Shown here: positions 1 to 13,023 of the stretch, in pieces | How positions within the stretch are numbered: position 1 is the first letter of the stretch | Layout: every line of letters begins with the position of its first letter | Assembly (NCBI GenBank): GCA_023375785.1 | Contig: SZWC01002440.1 | Coordinates: forward strand, 1-64,000 | DNA from: Penium margaritaceum | Lineage: Eukaryota > Streptophyta > Zygnematophyceae > Desmidiales > Peniaceae | DNA: 64,000 nucleotides | Reading direction: 5' to 3' | Notes under the pieces: generated by a model | The model's database searches: none | What the model was told of the DNA's origin: nothing | The model's input: the letters and a program-made list of their open reading frames with translations, nothing else | Program-made: the position numbers and the translations under genes

Positions 1-73
<73 letters not shown>
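1..73. repeat. (GA)n microsatellite
   Basis: The window opens in an uninterrupted GA dinucleotide run of about 73 bases that probably extends to the left. It has the same purine-rich strand as the minisatellite that follows. Confidence 0.98.
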
Positions 74-77
<4 letters not shown>

Positions 78-206
78 ATTTTACTCTGCACAGTTAAAGT
101 GCACCGGGTTTTTAGTGCATGGTGTCAGTGAATGGTGTTCGAGCACACTAGAAGAACGCACTAAAACTTAAGTGCATGATCTGTCCACCATTGGCATGTA
201 TGAGAG
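74..206. other. Short unique spacer with an inverted repeat
   Basis: There is no coding signal. TTTTAGTGC at about 110-118 is matched by its reverse complement GCACTAAAA at about 158-166, and the word AAGTGCA recurs. Nothing else is recognisable. Confidence 0.6.
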
Positions 207-3200
207 CGGTGAAGCAAGCCAGAGAATGGGGGAGTAAGCCAGAGAACGTTGGACCAAGCCAGCGAAAGGTGGAGCAAGACAGAGATTGGTGGAGCAAGCC
301 AAAGAATGGTGGAGCACGCCCAAGCACGGTGGAGCAAGCCAGAGAACGGTGGAGCAAGCCAGAGAACGGTGGAGTAAGCCGGAGAACGGTGGAGCAAGCC
401 AGAGAACAGTGGAGCTACCAAGAGAACAGTGGAGCAAGCCAGAGAACGATGGAGCAAGCGAGAGAACGGTGGAGCAAGGCAGAGAACCGTGAAGCAAGCC
501 AGAGAAAGTTGGATCAGGCCAGAGAAATGTAGAGCAACCAGAGAACGGTGGAGCAAGATAGAAATCAGTGGAGCAAGCTAGAGAAAGATGGAGCAAGCCA
601 TAGAACGGTGGAGCAAGCCAGATAACAGTGGAGCAAGGCAGAGAACGGTGGAGCAAGGCAAAAAACAGTGGAGCAAGCCTGAGAACGGTAAAACAAGCCA
701 GAGAACGTTGGAGAAATCCAGAGAACAGTGGAGCAAGCCAGAGAAAGGTGGAACAAGCCCGATAACAGTAGAGCAAGGCATAAAAACGTGGAGCAAGCCA
801 GAGAACATTGAAGCAAGCCAGGGAAAGGTGGAGCAAGCCAAATAAAGGTGGAGCAAGCCAGAGAACAGTGGAGCAAGCAGAGAACCGTGGAGTAAGCCAG
901 AGAACGGTGGAGCAAGCCTGAAAAAGATGGAGCAAGCCAGAGAAAGGTGGAGCAAGCTAGAGAAAGGTGAAGCAGGACAGAGAACGGTGGAGCAGGCCAG
1001 AGAAAGGTGGAGCAAGCCAGAGAATGGTCGAGCAAGCCAGAGAATGATGGCGCAAGCCAGAGAAAGGTGGAGCATGCTAGAGAACAGTGGAACAAGTCGG
1101 AGAACGGTGGAGCAAGCCAGAGAAAGGTGGAGCAAGCCAGAGAGAGGTGGAGCAGGCCAGAGAACGGTGGAGCAGGCCAGAGAGAGGTGGAGCAAGTCAG
1201 AGAACAGTGGAGCAAGCCAGAGAATCATGGAGCAAGCCACATAAAGGTGGAGCAGGTCAGAGAATGGTGGAGCAAGTCAGAGAACGGTGGAGCAAGCCAC
1301 AGAAAGGTGGAGCAAGCAAGAGAAAGGTGGAGTAAGCCATAGAAATGTTGGGCAAGCCAGAGAAAGGTTGAGCAAGCCAGAGAAATTGGGAGCAAACTAG
1401 AGAAAGGTAAAGCAAGGTAGAGAAAGGTATAGCAAGCCAGAGATTGGTGGAGCAAGCCAGAGAACGGGTGAGCAACCCTGAGAAAGGCGGTGTAAGCCAA
1501 AGAAAGGTGGAGCAAGCCAGAGAAAGGTGGAGCAAGCCAAATAACAATGGAGAAAGCAAGAAATTGGTGGAGGAAGCTAGAGAATGGTGGAGAAAGTCAG
1601 AAAAGAGTGGAGCAAGCCAGAGAACAGTAGAGCAAGCTAGAGAACGGTAAAGCAAGCCAGAGATAGGTGGAGCAGGCCCGAGAAAGGTGGAGCAGCCAGA
1701 AGAAGGTGGAGCAGGCCAGGGAAAGGTGGAGCAGGCTAGAGAAAGTGAGGGCAAGCCAGAGAGAGCTGGAGCAAGCCAGAGAACGGTGGAGAAAGCAAGA
1801 GAATGGTGCAGCAAGCCAGAGAACGGTGGATCAAGCCAGAGAACACTGGAGCAAGCCAGAAAATGGTGGAGCAAGCCAAGGCAATCTGGAGCAAGCCAAA
1901 GAAACATGGAGCAACCAGAGAACGGCGGAGAGAGCCGGAGAAAGGTGCATCAAGCTAGAGAAAGGTGAAGCAAGCCAGAGAAAGGTGGAGCAAGCCAGAA
2001 AATGGTGGAGCATGCCAGAGAACGGCGGAGCAAGCCAGAGAACTGTGGAGAAGGCAAGAGAAAGGTGGAGCAAGCCAGATAAAGGTGGAGCAATCTAGAG
2101 AAGGTGGAGCAAGCCAGAGAAAGGTGGAGGATGCCAGAGAATGGTGGAGCAGGCCAGGGAAAGGTGGAGCAAGCAAGAGAAAGGTGGAGCAAGCCAGAGA
2201 ACAATGGAGCATGCCAGAGAAAGGTGCAGCAAGCCAGAGAAAGTTGACGCAAGCCAGAGCAAGATGGAGTGAGCCACAAAATATTTGAGCATGCTGGAGA
2301 AATGTGGAGGGAGCCAGAGAAAGGCGGAGCAAGCCAGGGAAGGCGGAGCAAGCCAAATAAAGGTAGAGTAAGCCAGGGACAGATAGAGCAAGCCAGAGAA
2401 ATGTGGAGTAAGCCAGAGAAAGGTGGAGCAAGCCAGGTAGAGGTGGAGCAATCCAGAAAAAGGTGGAGCAAGCCAGAGAAAGGTGGAGCAAGCCAGAGAA
2501 AGGTGGAGCAAGTCATAGATTGGTGGAGCAGGCCAGAGAGAGGTGGAGCAAGCCAAAGAAAGGTGGAGCAGGGCAGAGAACGGATGAGCAAGCCAGAGAA
2601 AGGTGGTGCAAGCCAGAGAAAGGTGGAGCAAGCCAGAGAGAGGTCGAGCAAGCCAGAGAGAGGTGGAGCAAGCCAATGAAAGGTGGAGCAAGTCAGAGAA
2701 CGGGTGAGCAAGCCAGAGACAGGTGGTGCAAGCCAGAAAAAGGTGGAGCAAGCCAGATAAAGGTAGAGCAAGTCAAAGAACAACTGAGAAAGCAAGATAA
2801 CGGTGGAGAAAGCCAGAGAACGGTGAAGCAAGCAAGAGAGTGGAAAGACAAGCCAGAGAACGGTCGAGCAGGACAAAGAAAGGTGGAGCAGGCCAGAGGA
2901 AGGTGGAGCAGGCCAGAGGAAGGTTGAGCAGGCCAAAGAATGTGGGAGCAAGCGATAGAGAGGTGGACCAAGCCAGAGAACGATAAAGCAAGCCAGAGAA
3001 TGGTGGAGCAAGCCAGAGAACGGTGGAGCAATCCAGAGAACAGTGGAGCAAGCCAGAAAACGGTGGAGCAAGCCAGAGAAAGCTGGAGCAAGCCAGAGAA
3101 ACGTGGAGCTAGCCAGAGAACGGTGGAGCAAGTCAGATAAAGATGCACCAAGCCAGAGAAAGGTGAAGCAAGCCAGAGAAAGGTGGAGCAAGCCAGAAAC

Positions 3201-4049
3201 CGGCGGAGCATTCCCTTGAATGGTGGAGCAAGCCAGAGAACGGTGGAGCAAGCTAGATAGCGGTGGAGCAAGCCAGAGAACAAAGGAGCAAGGGAGAGAA
3301 AGATGGAGCAATCCAGAGAATGTTGGAGTAAGCCAAAGAAAGGTGGAGCAAGCCAGAGAACGGTGGAGCAGGCCAGAGAACGGTGGAGCAAGCCAGAGAA
3401 TGGTGGAGAAAGCCAGAGAATGGTGGAGCAGGCCAGAGAGAGGTGGAGCAAGCCAGAGAATGGTGGAGCAAGCCAAAGAAAGGTGGAGCAAGCCAGAGAA
3501 CGGTGGAGCAGGCCAGAGAACGGTGGAGCAAGCCAGAGAATGGTGGAGAAAGCCAGAGAATGGTGGAGCAGGCCAGAGAGAGGTGGAGCAAGCCAGAGAA
3601 TGGTGGAGCAAGCCAGAGAACGGTGGAGCAGGACGGAGAAAGGTGGAGCAAGCCAGAGAAATGTGGAGTTGGTCAAAGAAAGGTTGAGCAAGCCATAGAA
3701 AGGTGGAGCAAGCCAGAGAAAGGGGAAGCAAGCAAGAGAAATGTGGAGCAAGCCAGAGAAAGGTGGAGCAGGCCAGAGAAATTTGGAGCAAGCCAGAGAG
3801 AGGTGGAGCAAGCCAGAGAGAGGTGGAGCATGCCAGAGAAAAGTGGAGAAATCCGGAGAACGGGTAAGCAAGCCAGAGAAAGGTGGTGAAAGCCAGAGAA
3901 TGATGGAGCAAGCCAGAGAAAGGTGGATCAATCCTGAGAAGGATGGAGCAAGCAAGATAAGGGTGGAGCAAGTCAGAGAACGGTGGAGCAGGCCAGAGAA
4001 CGGTGGTGCAAGCCATAGAACGGTAAAGCAAGCCAGAGAACGGTGGAGC
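207..4049 (+). repeat. Minisatellite A, block 1 (20-bp unit)
   Basis: About 190 head-to-tail copies of a 20-bp unit with consensus GGTGGAGCAAGCCAGAGAAC; the last bases vary between AAC, AAA and AAT. The plus strand is about 75-80% purine. Units differ mainly by single substitutions, and indels are rare enough that long stretches stay in perfect 20-bp register (for example 2461-4040). All three plus frames encode the same 20-residue cycle (GASQRTVEQARERWSKPENG), and all three minus frames encode a hydrophobic cycle (LACSTVLWLAPPFSGLLHRS). Long ORFs here, including one of 693 codons on the minus strand at 1950-4031, follow from the unit and are not called as genes. Confidence 0.97.
3341..3620 (+). 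repeat. Tandem duplication of a seven-unit block in minisatellite A
   Basis: The 140 bases at 3341-3480 are repeated at 3481-3620 with a single visible difference, in the last unit. Neighbouring 20-bp units differ far more than this. The block therefore duplicated recently as a seven-unit segment. Confidence 0.9.
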
Positions 4050-4231
4050 TTGATGGATATGAGGGTTGGAGAAAGCAAAAGAAAATAGATTGCTCGATAG
4101 AAATCATCTAGTACAACAGTTGGAACAAGGATGTTTCACAGGTTCCAACGCACTTTACGGAACTCAATTTGGAATCTGTTTGAGTAATATATGGATCTTG
4201 AAAGTTTGCAGATCATGGGTGGGGTTTAAGT
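4050..4231. other. Unassigned unique sequence between minisatellite A and an LTR fragment
   Basis: About 180 bases resemble neither tandem repeat. A 61-codon plus ORF crosses it, but it runs on into the LTR fragment and resembles no family I know. I see no gene here. Confidence 0.5.
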
Positions 4232-4550
4232 TGTCAACCGGCCTGAGGTGAACGGACTAGAAAACAGGAGCTGCTCAGTGTGGAACTGTGATTACTTGCT
4301 AGAAACTGTGTCCACTCAACACTTGGTCACTTTCGAGCAAGGAGATAGTCAGAGACTAACTCATGGGTCTTAGACCAACCAGTGTCTTCTTTATACTGTT
4401 CCTTAGTTGGACGGCTCTGTGAGGAGCATCTAAGGCCAGATTATATGTTTAGAATGAGGAATGAGCCTGGTACATATAGTCATAGGCCTGGCATCTAAGG
4501 TGTGTGGGCAGTGGCACTTTTGGGGGTGGCCACTCCACACCACCTCACCA
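4232..4550 (-). mobile_element. Truncated LTR fragment related to the copia-2 LTR
   Basis: It begins with the outer LTR end TGTCAACCGGCCTGAGG and follows the copia-2 LTR (32574-32966) to the shared word CCACACCACCTCACCA, where homology stops. It is shorter than the matching copia-2 stretch because a segment inside is absent or replaced. No second LTR and no internal region accompany it. It is an old LTR fossil joined directly to hAT-derived sequence. Confidence 0.85.
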
Positions 4551-4552
4551 AC

Positions 4553-5297
4553 AGTAGTTGCAAGCAGCAGCAGCCAACAGCTGGCTGGTCCTGCAGCAAC
4601 CGCAAAGAAGGGCGCGGGAAGAAGAGGCGACGGAGCATGCTGGAGGCCACACTACTAGACCCGATGGATGAGCTGTATGAAGAGCCAGAACCTGCTTTGC
4701 ATGTGGTTGTGCCGGACATGATCCAAGAAGAGGTTGAATTGCACAAGGAGGAGGCAATAGGCAGACGGTGTTGCAACGTCTTGCAATTTTACAAGGAGAA
4801 CTCCACCAACTACCCTACGCTTGCCTTGGTAGTGTAGGATGTGCTTGCCGTACCAGCAACAAGCACACCTTCCGAGCGCATGTCCTCGCTCGGGGGCAGA
4901 GTTGTGACAGACTTCCAACATTCTTTGTCCCAACTTACTGTTCAGGATTTTCTGTGCCTCAAAACGTGGATCAACGATCCAGCACTCAGGCATTTTCCAG
5001 TGGCACCCAATGGTACTTTGGCTGAGGAGCTGGTAGAGATCAAGGAGAAGGAGAAGGCCAGCAGCAAGGAGAGCCGTGAAAGCAACATAGAAGAAGGACA
5101 AGGTTGCTACTGATGGGGATGATGCTACAACAGAGGATGTGCATGAAGATGAAGACAAAGATAAAGATGAGGAAGATGACAGTAGTTCAGAGGACTCGGA
5201 CGAGGATGAGAACAAAGAGGATGGGCATGATGAGAAAGACGGTGGCTTTGTCATGGGGGATGATGATGACGATGATGATGTTCTAGAGATGAACTAG
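4553..5297 (+). pseudogene. hAT transposase, C-terminal part (pseudogene)
   Basis: The plus frame encodes the end of a hAT superfamily transposase. A helical stretch (LQFYKENSTNYPTLALVV) leads into the typical dimerisation-domain core LAVPATSTPSERMSSLGG, then SQLTVQDFLCLKTWI. This is the C-terminal region that holds hAT transposases together as multimers. The frame is open from before 4553 but has a TAG at 4835-4837, between the YPTLA helix and the LAVPATS core, and then continues in the same frame to a TGA at 5111-5113. A strongly acidic Asp/Glu tail, common at the ends of such proteins, lies in a different frame and ends at a TAG at 5295-5297, which implies a frameshift near 5090-5110. The N-terminal BED finger and catalytic domain are absent. 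It is a relic that cannot make active transposase. The family call is firm; the 5' limit is uncertain. Confidence 0.85.
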
Positions 5298-5567
5298 TCA
5301 TGTCTTGACATGTTTTGAAACTATTCTTTTTCCAGGCCATTGTTCCAGCCTATGCTTGCGTCCACTTCAATCCATGCTTGTTTTTGTTCCACCCTAATTC
5401 AGTGACTAGAAATGACATGGATAACAATGTTACCAGATTCCAGTATTGTGTTCCACCCTAATTCAGTGACTGGAGATGATACAGATACAGTGTTCTGTTC
5501 CACCCTATGTTATGATGTGTTACCACATGCGTTCTGTTCCAATCACTGAATCAGGGATTGGAGATGA
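5298..5567. other. hAT 3' flank with a short degenerate tandem repeat
   Basis: No ORF is supported. The phrase GTTCCACCCTAATTCAGTGA and degenerate versions of it recur about four times between 5385 and 5565. This may be subterminal sequence of the hAT element, but I cannot place its terminal inverted repeat. Satellite B starts near 5568. Confidence 0.5.
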
Positions 5568-8500
5568 CAATGGTACGGTGTGGTTACCAAACTAGGTATC
5601 ATCTACCAAGTATGAAGACCTTCAATAATTAGTGGCACGGTGTGGTTACCATGCACAATGACCGACCAAGAAAGGCATATGTTACTTAGTATAACCATAG
5701 TATTTTACTTTATACGGTCAATGTTGACCACAAAAAGCAAAATCAACACTTGCATAACCACAAAAAAAGGTCATAATACAAGTCACAAATGGCCAGGGGG
5801 GGCAACAATGGTGTGCGAATGTTAGTTATTGACTAACAAGTACAAAGACATTAAATAGGAAGTGACACGGTGTGGCTATCTTGCACAATGACCAACCAAA
5901 CTAGGCATGTATCACTGACCATGACCTAAGAACTTCACTATGTGTGGCCAATGTTGACAACTCATAACACGAGTCACAAATGGCCAGATGGGGAATCAAT
6001 GGTTTGGAAATACTAGGTATCAACTAGCAAGTACAAATACCTTCAATAAGTAGTGGCACGGTGTAGCTACCATGCAAAATGACCAACCCACGTGGGCATA
6101 TGTCATTGACCATGACGAAATAACTTCACTATGGGTGGTCAACGTTGACAACTCATAATACATGTCACAAATGGACAGAGGGGGAAGCAATGGTTTAGAA
6201 ATACTGGTTATCAGCTAGCAAGTACAAAGACCTTCAATAAGTAGTGGTATGGTGTGGCTACATGCACAATGACCAACCAAAGTAGGCAATTTCACTGAAC
6301 ATGACCAAAGAATTTCACTATGGGTGGTCATTGTTGAAAGCTCATAACATGACTCACAAAGGTTCAGAATGGGAAACAATGGTATGGGAATACTATTCAT
6401 CATTTAGCAAGTACAATGACCTTCAGTAAGTAGCAGCACAGTGTGGCTACCATGCACAATGTCCAACCAAAGTAAGAATATTTCACTGACCATGACCAAA
6501 GAATTTTACTATGTGTGGCAAACGTTGAAAACCCATAACACCAGTCACAAATGGTCATAGGGAGAAACAATGATTTGGGAATATTAGTTATCGAAGAGCA
6601 AGTAAAAAGACCTTCAATAATTAATGGCACGGTGTGGCTACCATGCACAATGACCAACCAAAGTTGGCATATGTCATTGATCATGACCAAAGAATTTCAC
6701 TACGTGTGGTCAATGTTGACAACTCATAGAACGAGTTGCAAATGGTCAGAGGGGGAAATAATGGTCTGAGAATACTAATTATTGACTAGCAAGTACAAAG
6801 ACCTTCAATAAGTAATGGCACGGTATGGATACCATGCACAATGACCAGTCAGAGTAGGCATCTGTCACGTACCATGGCCAACGAATTTGACTATGTATGG
6901 CCAACATTGAAAACTCATAATACGAGTCACAAAAGGCCAGAGGGGTAATCAATGGTTTGGAAACACTAGGTATCGTCTAGCAAGTACAAATACCTTTAAT
7001 AAGTAGTGGCACGCGGCGGCTACCATGCACATTGACCAGCCAAATTAGGCGTATGTCACTGACTATGACCAAAGAATTCCACTGTGTGTGGTCAACATTG
7101 ACAACTCATGACACGAGTCACAAATAGTCAGAGGGGGAAACAATGGTTTGGAAATACTAGGTATTGTCTAGCAAGGAAAAAATACATTCAAAAAGTAGTG
7201 GCACAGTCTGGCTACCATGCATAATGACCAACCAAAGCAGGCATATGGCACTGACCATGGCTGAAGAATTTCACTACGTGTGGTCAAGGTTCACAAGTCA
7301 CAACACGAGTCACAAATGGTCAGAGGGGGAGGCAATGGTTTGAAAACACTAGGTATTTTCTAGCAAGTACAAAAAAAATCAATACATTGTGGCACGGTGT
7401 GGCTACCGTGCATAATAACCAACCAGAATATGCATATGTCACTGACCATGACCAAAGCATTTCACTATGTGTGGCCAATGTTGACAACTCGTACGACCAG
7501 GCACAAATGGTAAGAGGAGGAAACAATGGTTTTGGAATAGTAGCTATCAAATAGCAAGTACAAAAACCTTCAATACATAGTAGCACAGTGTAGATACCAA
7601 TCACAATGACCAACCACATTAGGCGTATGTCACTGACCATGACACTAACAGCTCTGTGTTGTTAACGTGGATAACCCATAACACGATTCACAAATGGCAG
7701 AGGGAGAAACAATGGTGTGGAAACATTAGTTATCAACTAGCAAGTACAAAGACCTTTCTATAAGTAGTGGCACGGTTTGGCTACCATGCACAATGACCAT
7801 CCAAAGTAGGAATATGTCACTGACCATGATCAAAGAATTTCAATGTGATGGGTCAACGTTCAAAACTCATAATATGAGTCACAAATGGTCAGAGGGGGAA
7901 ACAATGGTTTGGCAACACTAGTTATCAGCTAGCAAGTACAACGCCTTTCAATAAGTAGTTTCCTGGTGTAGCTACCATGCACAAATGACCAACCAAAGTA
8001 GGCGTATGTCACTTACCATGACCAATGAGTTCCACTGTGTGTGTGGTCAATATTGGCAACTCCTAATACAAGTCACAAATGGTCAGAGGGAGAGACAATG
8101 GTTTGGGAAGACTAGTTATTGACTATAAAGTATAACAACCTTCAAGAAGTAGTGGCACGGTGTTGCTACTATGCACAATGACCAACAAAAGTAGGCATAT
8201 GTCACTGATCATGACCAAAGAATCTCACTATGTGTGGTCAGCGTTGACATCTCATTTCACAGTTCACGAATGGGTCACATGAAAAAGCAATGGTTTGAGA
8301 ATACTACATATTGAATAGCAAGTACAAAGACCTTCAATATGAAGCGGTACAGTGTGGCTACCATGCACAATGACCAACCAAGGTTTGGGAATACTAGTTG
8401 TCAACTAGCTAGTACAAAGACCTTCACTAGGTAGTTGCAAGGTGTGGCTACCATGCACAATGACCAACCAAAGTAGGCATATTCACGGACTATGACGTTA

Positions 8501-11500
8501 AACTGTCACCATCTGTGGTCAACGTCGAGAACCCATAAAACAGGTCACAAACTGTTTGAGGGGGAAACCATGGTTTGGGGATACCAATGATCCACTAGCA
8601 AGTACAAAGGTCTTCAGCAAGTAGTGGCACGCTGTGGCTACCATGCACGATGGCCAACCAAAGTAGGAATTTGTCACTCATCATGACCAAAGAATTTCAC
8701 TGTCTGTGGTCAACGTTGAAAAGTCAGGATACGAGTCACAAATGGTCAAAAGGGGAAAAAATGGTTAAGGAATACTATTTATAAACTAGCAAGTACAAAG
8801 AAATTTTCAATGAGCAATGGTATGGTGTGGCTACCATGCACAACAACCAACTAAAGTAGGCATATGTCACTGATCATGACCAAAGAGTTCCACTCTATGT
8901 GGCAAACGTTGAAAACTCATAATACGAGTCACAAATGGTAGGAGGGAAAAACAATGGTTTGGGAACACTATGTATTGTCTAGCAAGTATAAACACCTTCA
9001 ACGAGTAGTGGCACGGTCTGGCTACCATGCACAATGACCAACCGAAGTAGGCATATGCCACTTATCATGACCAAACGAGTTTCACTATTTGTGGTCAGTG
9101 TTGACAACTCATAACATGAGTCACAAATGGCCAGAGGGAGAAACAATGGTTTGGGAATACTTGTTATCGACTAGCAAGTACAGAGATCTTCAATAAGTAG
9201 TGGCACATTGTGGCTACCATGCACAATGACCAACCAAAGGAGGCGTATGTCACCAATCAAGACCAAAGAATTCTACTAGGTGTGGTAAACGTTGACAATG
9301 CATCATACTAGTCACAAATGTTAAGAGGGGGAAATCATGGGTTAGGAAAAATAGTTATCAACTAGCAAGTAAAAATACCTTCAGTTAGTAGTAGTAAGGT
9401 GTGGCAACCAAAGTAGGCATATGTCACTGACCATGACCAAAGAATTCCACTATGATGGGTCAACGTTGACAACTCATAATACGAGTCACAAATGGTCAGA
9501 GGAGGAAACAATGGTTTGGGAACACTAGGTATCAACCAGCCAGTACAAAGACCTTCAATAAGTAGTGACACGGTGTGGCTACCATGCACAATGACCTGCC
9601 AAAGTATGCATATTTCACTGATCATGGTCACGGAATTCCACACTGATGGGTCAACATTCACAACTCATAATACAAGTCACAAATGGTGAGAGGGGGAAAT
9701 AATGGTTTAAGAATACTAACTTTAACTAGCAACGACAAAGATGTTTAATAAGTAATGGCACTGTGTGGCTACCATACACAATGATAAACTATATTAGGCA
9801 TATGCCACTGACCATGACCAAAGAATTTCACTATGATGGGTCAACATTGACAACTCATAAGACAAGGCACAAATGGTCACAGGGGGTAACAATAGTTTCG
9901 AGTACTAGTTACTGACTAGCAAGTACAATGACCTTCAATGACTAGTGGCACGGTGTGGCTACCATGCAGAATGACCAACCAAAGCAAGAATCTGTCAGTA
10001 AACATGACCAAGGAACTTGAATAAGTAGTGGCACGGTATGGAAACCGTGCACAATGACCAACCAAAGTAGGCATATGTCGCTGACTATGACCAAAGAATC
10101 ATACTATGTGTGGTCATGGTTCACAACTCATAATACTCAACTCAACTCACGAATGGTCTTTGGGGGAAACATTGGTTTGGGAACACTAGTTATCAACTAG
10201 CAAGTACAAAGACTTTCCTTAAGTAGTGGCTACCATGCGCAATAACTCATGAAATCAGGCATATGGCACTGACTGTTACCAAATAGTTTCACTACATGTG
10301 GTCAACGTTGACAACTCATAATACGTGTCACAAATGGTAAGAGGGGGAAACAATGGTTTGAGAATACATGTTATCAATATGCAAGTACAAAGACCTTCAA
10401 CAAGTAGTGGCACGGTGTGGCCAACATGCAAAATGCCCAACCAAAGTATGTTTATGTCGCTGACCATGACCAAAGAATTCCAGTATGTGTTGTCAACGTT
10501 GACATCTCATGATACGAGTCACAAATGGTCAGGGGGAGAAAGAAAGGTTTGGGAATACTAGGTATGGACAAGAAAATACAAAGAACTCAATGAGTAGTGG
10601 CACAGTGTGGCTTCCATGCACAATGACCAACCAAATTACGCAGATGTCACTATCAACGACCAAAGAATTTTACTATGATGGGTCAACGTTGACAACTCAT
10701 AACACGAGTCACACACAGTCACAGGGGGGAATAATGGCTTGGGAACACTAGGCATCTAATAGAAAGTACAAAGACCTTCAATAAGCAGCGGCACGGTGTG
10801 GCTACCATGCACAATGACCAACCAAAGTATGCATATGTCACTGGACCATGACCAAGGAATTTCACTTTATGTGGTCAATGTTGAGAACTCATAATACGAG
10901 TCACAAATGGTCAAAGGGGGAACAATGGGTTGGGAATACTTGTTATAAACTAGCAAGTACAAATAGCTTCAATAAGTAGTCGCACAATGTGGCTACTATG
11001 CATAATGACCAACCATAGTATGCATACGTCGTTAACTATGAGCAATGATTCCACTATGTGTGGTCATTATTGACAACTCATAACACGAATCACAAATGGT
11101 CAGCGGAGGAAACAATGGTTTGTGAATATTAGTTATCAAAGAGCAAGTACAAAGACCTTGAATAAGGAGTGGCACGGTCTGGATTCCATGCAAAATGACC
11201 AACCAAAGTAGGCATATGTCACTAGCTATGACCAAAGAAGTTTACTATGCGTGGTCAACGTTGACAACTCATAACACGAGTCACAAATGGTCAGAGGGGG
11301 AAACAATGTGTTGGGAACACCAGATATCAACTAGCAGGTAAAAAAACCTTCAATAAGTAGTGGCACGGTGTGGCTACCATGCACAATGACCAACCAAAGT
11401 ACTCATATGTCACTGACCATGACCAAAGAATTTCACTATGGGTGGTCAGTATTGACAACGTATAATACAAATCACACATGGTCAGAGGGGGAAACAATGG

Positions 11501-12365
11501 TTTGGGAATGCTATTTATCAACTAGGAAGTATGAAGACCTTCAATAAGTAGTGGCACGGTATGGCTACCATGCACAATGACCAACCAAAATATGCATATG
11601 TCACTGACCATGACCAAACATCTCCACTGTGTGTGGTCAACGTTGACACTTCACAATACGATTAAAAAATGGTGATAGGGGGAAATAATGGTTTGGAAAC
11701 ACTAGGTATTGTCCAGGAAGTACAAAGACCTTCAATAAGTAGTGGAACGGTATGGCTACCATGCACAATGACCAACCAAAGTAGGCACTTGTCACTGCCT
11801 ATGAGCAAAGAATTTCACTGTGTGTGGTCAATGTTGACAACTCATGAAACGAGTCCCAAATTTTCAGAGGGGGAAACAATGGTTTAGGAATACTAGTTTT
11901 CAACTAGAAAGTACAAAGACCTCCAATAATTTGTGCCACGGTGAGGGTACCATGACAATGACCAACCAAAGTAGGAATTTTGGACTGCCTATGACCAAAG
12001 AATTCCAATGTGTCTGGTCAATGTTGATAACTCATAGCAGGAGTCACAAATGGTCAGAGTGGGAACCAATGGTGACAGAATACTTGTTATCAACTAGCTG
12101 GTACAAAGACCTTCAGTACGTAGTGGCACGGTGTGGCTACCATGCAAATTGGCCAACCAAAGTATGCATATGTCACTGAACATGAGCAAAGAATTCCAGT
12201 ATGTGTCGTCAACATTGACAACCCATAACATGACTCACAAATGATCAGAGGGGGAGACAATGGTTTGGGGACACTAGGTGTCGACTAGCAAGTACAGATA
12301 CTTTTGAATAAGTAGTGGTACATTGTGGCTTCCATGCACAATAACCAACCAAAGTAGGCATATGT
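5568..12365 (+). repeat. Satellite B, block 1 (about 190-bp unit)
   Basis: About 35 direct copies of a unit whose landmarks recur every 190 bases or so: CTTCAATAAGTAGTGGCACG, GGCTACCATGCACAATGACC, AGGCATATGTCACTGACC, and GGTCAACGTTGACAACTC. Copies differ by point changes and short deletions; for example, one unit is truncated near 8380 and others near 9400 and 10015. Each unit carries the 12-bp palindrome GTCAACGTTGAC and the stem CTAGTT-atc-AACTAG. The unit is close to nucleosome length. Short ORFs of 60-110 codons are scattered and out of register with the unit, so none is called. Confidence 0.96.
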
Positions 12366-12979
12366 TGTCAGAAGAATGCATGAGGGGAGACGGCAATCGC
12401 AGAAGCAGGCAGAAGCAACGGAGCATGGACAACTGCGTTAGCACAATGATAGAAGCAGAAAGCCACAAGCGGTGCGGAGGAGTTAGTCGCAGAGCTTGAG
12501 AGGAGGCGAGATGCTGGAGGTGCAAGGTAGACAGATCTCAGTGAGAGAGGGCGAGAGCCAGACAAGGGGTAGATGAGTGCTGAGCGAAGGAGTGAGAGTG
12601 ATGGAGTGATGGGCTGCAAGCTGTGAGTGGTTGGCAAAGGCAGGATGGACAAGGAGCAAGCAGAGCGAGGACACGGTGGCGAAGCCACAGAACCAAAGGG
12701 GAACAAGATGAGTAGAACTGTTCTGGTTAAGTTCAAGGGAATCAAAATCCTTGGTATAGATGGGCATAACAGGACAAAAGTTCCTATGCAACAGCTTCTT
12801 CCCGCTAGCTGGACGCGGGTGACACATGTCACTTTATTAGGGGATCTCTTGACCGTTTTGTCTCAACGGGTAGTCTTCCAAGAGCTGTTGGTCAAGTTGG
12901 TTTGGCCAAGAACCGGAACCTTTAGTGAGAGCTTGGATAATTTCCGTGCAATCTGGCTTGTCAAGTTTTGTTTTCAACA
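12366..12979 (-). repeat. 3' LTR of family 1 copy A
   Basis: 614 bases; on the minus strand it begins TGTTGAAAAC and ends CTTCTGACA. It matches 15647-16260 along its whole length. ORFs across it are LTR sequence read as protein. Confidence 0.88.
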
Positions 12980-12988
12980 TCCCCTGTG
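12980..12988 (-). other. Polypurine tract of family 1 copy A
   Basis: Minus-strand CACAGGGGA sits directly before the TGTTG start of the 3' LTR. Copy B has CACAGAGGG at the equivalent place (20335-20343). This is the usual site for priming plus-strand DNA in LTR elements. Confidence 0.75.
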
Positions 12989-13023
12989 AATCTGACAAGG
13001 ATGTAGAGGGCTGACCTCTTGTG

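Noticed and set aside
1950-4031. A 693-codon minus ORF in minisatellite A
   Set aside because: Same cause as above; several overlapping frames are equally open and the array ends coincide with the ORF limits.
207-4049. CRISPR array
   Set aside because: The 20-bp unit is continuous with no spacers of constant size, and the setting is eukaryotic with retrotransposons.
4655-5254. A 199-codon Ser-rich minus ORF
   Set aside because: It is the antisense of the hAT transposase and its acidic tail; the Ser runs are the complement of Asp/Glu codons.
12368-12832. Minus ORFs of 114-154 codons over the family 1 LTR, with equivalents at 15370-16113
   Set aside because: They lie wholly or largely in LTR sequence, in two overlapping frames, and are not matched by conserved protein-level change.
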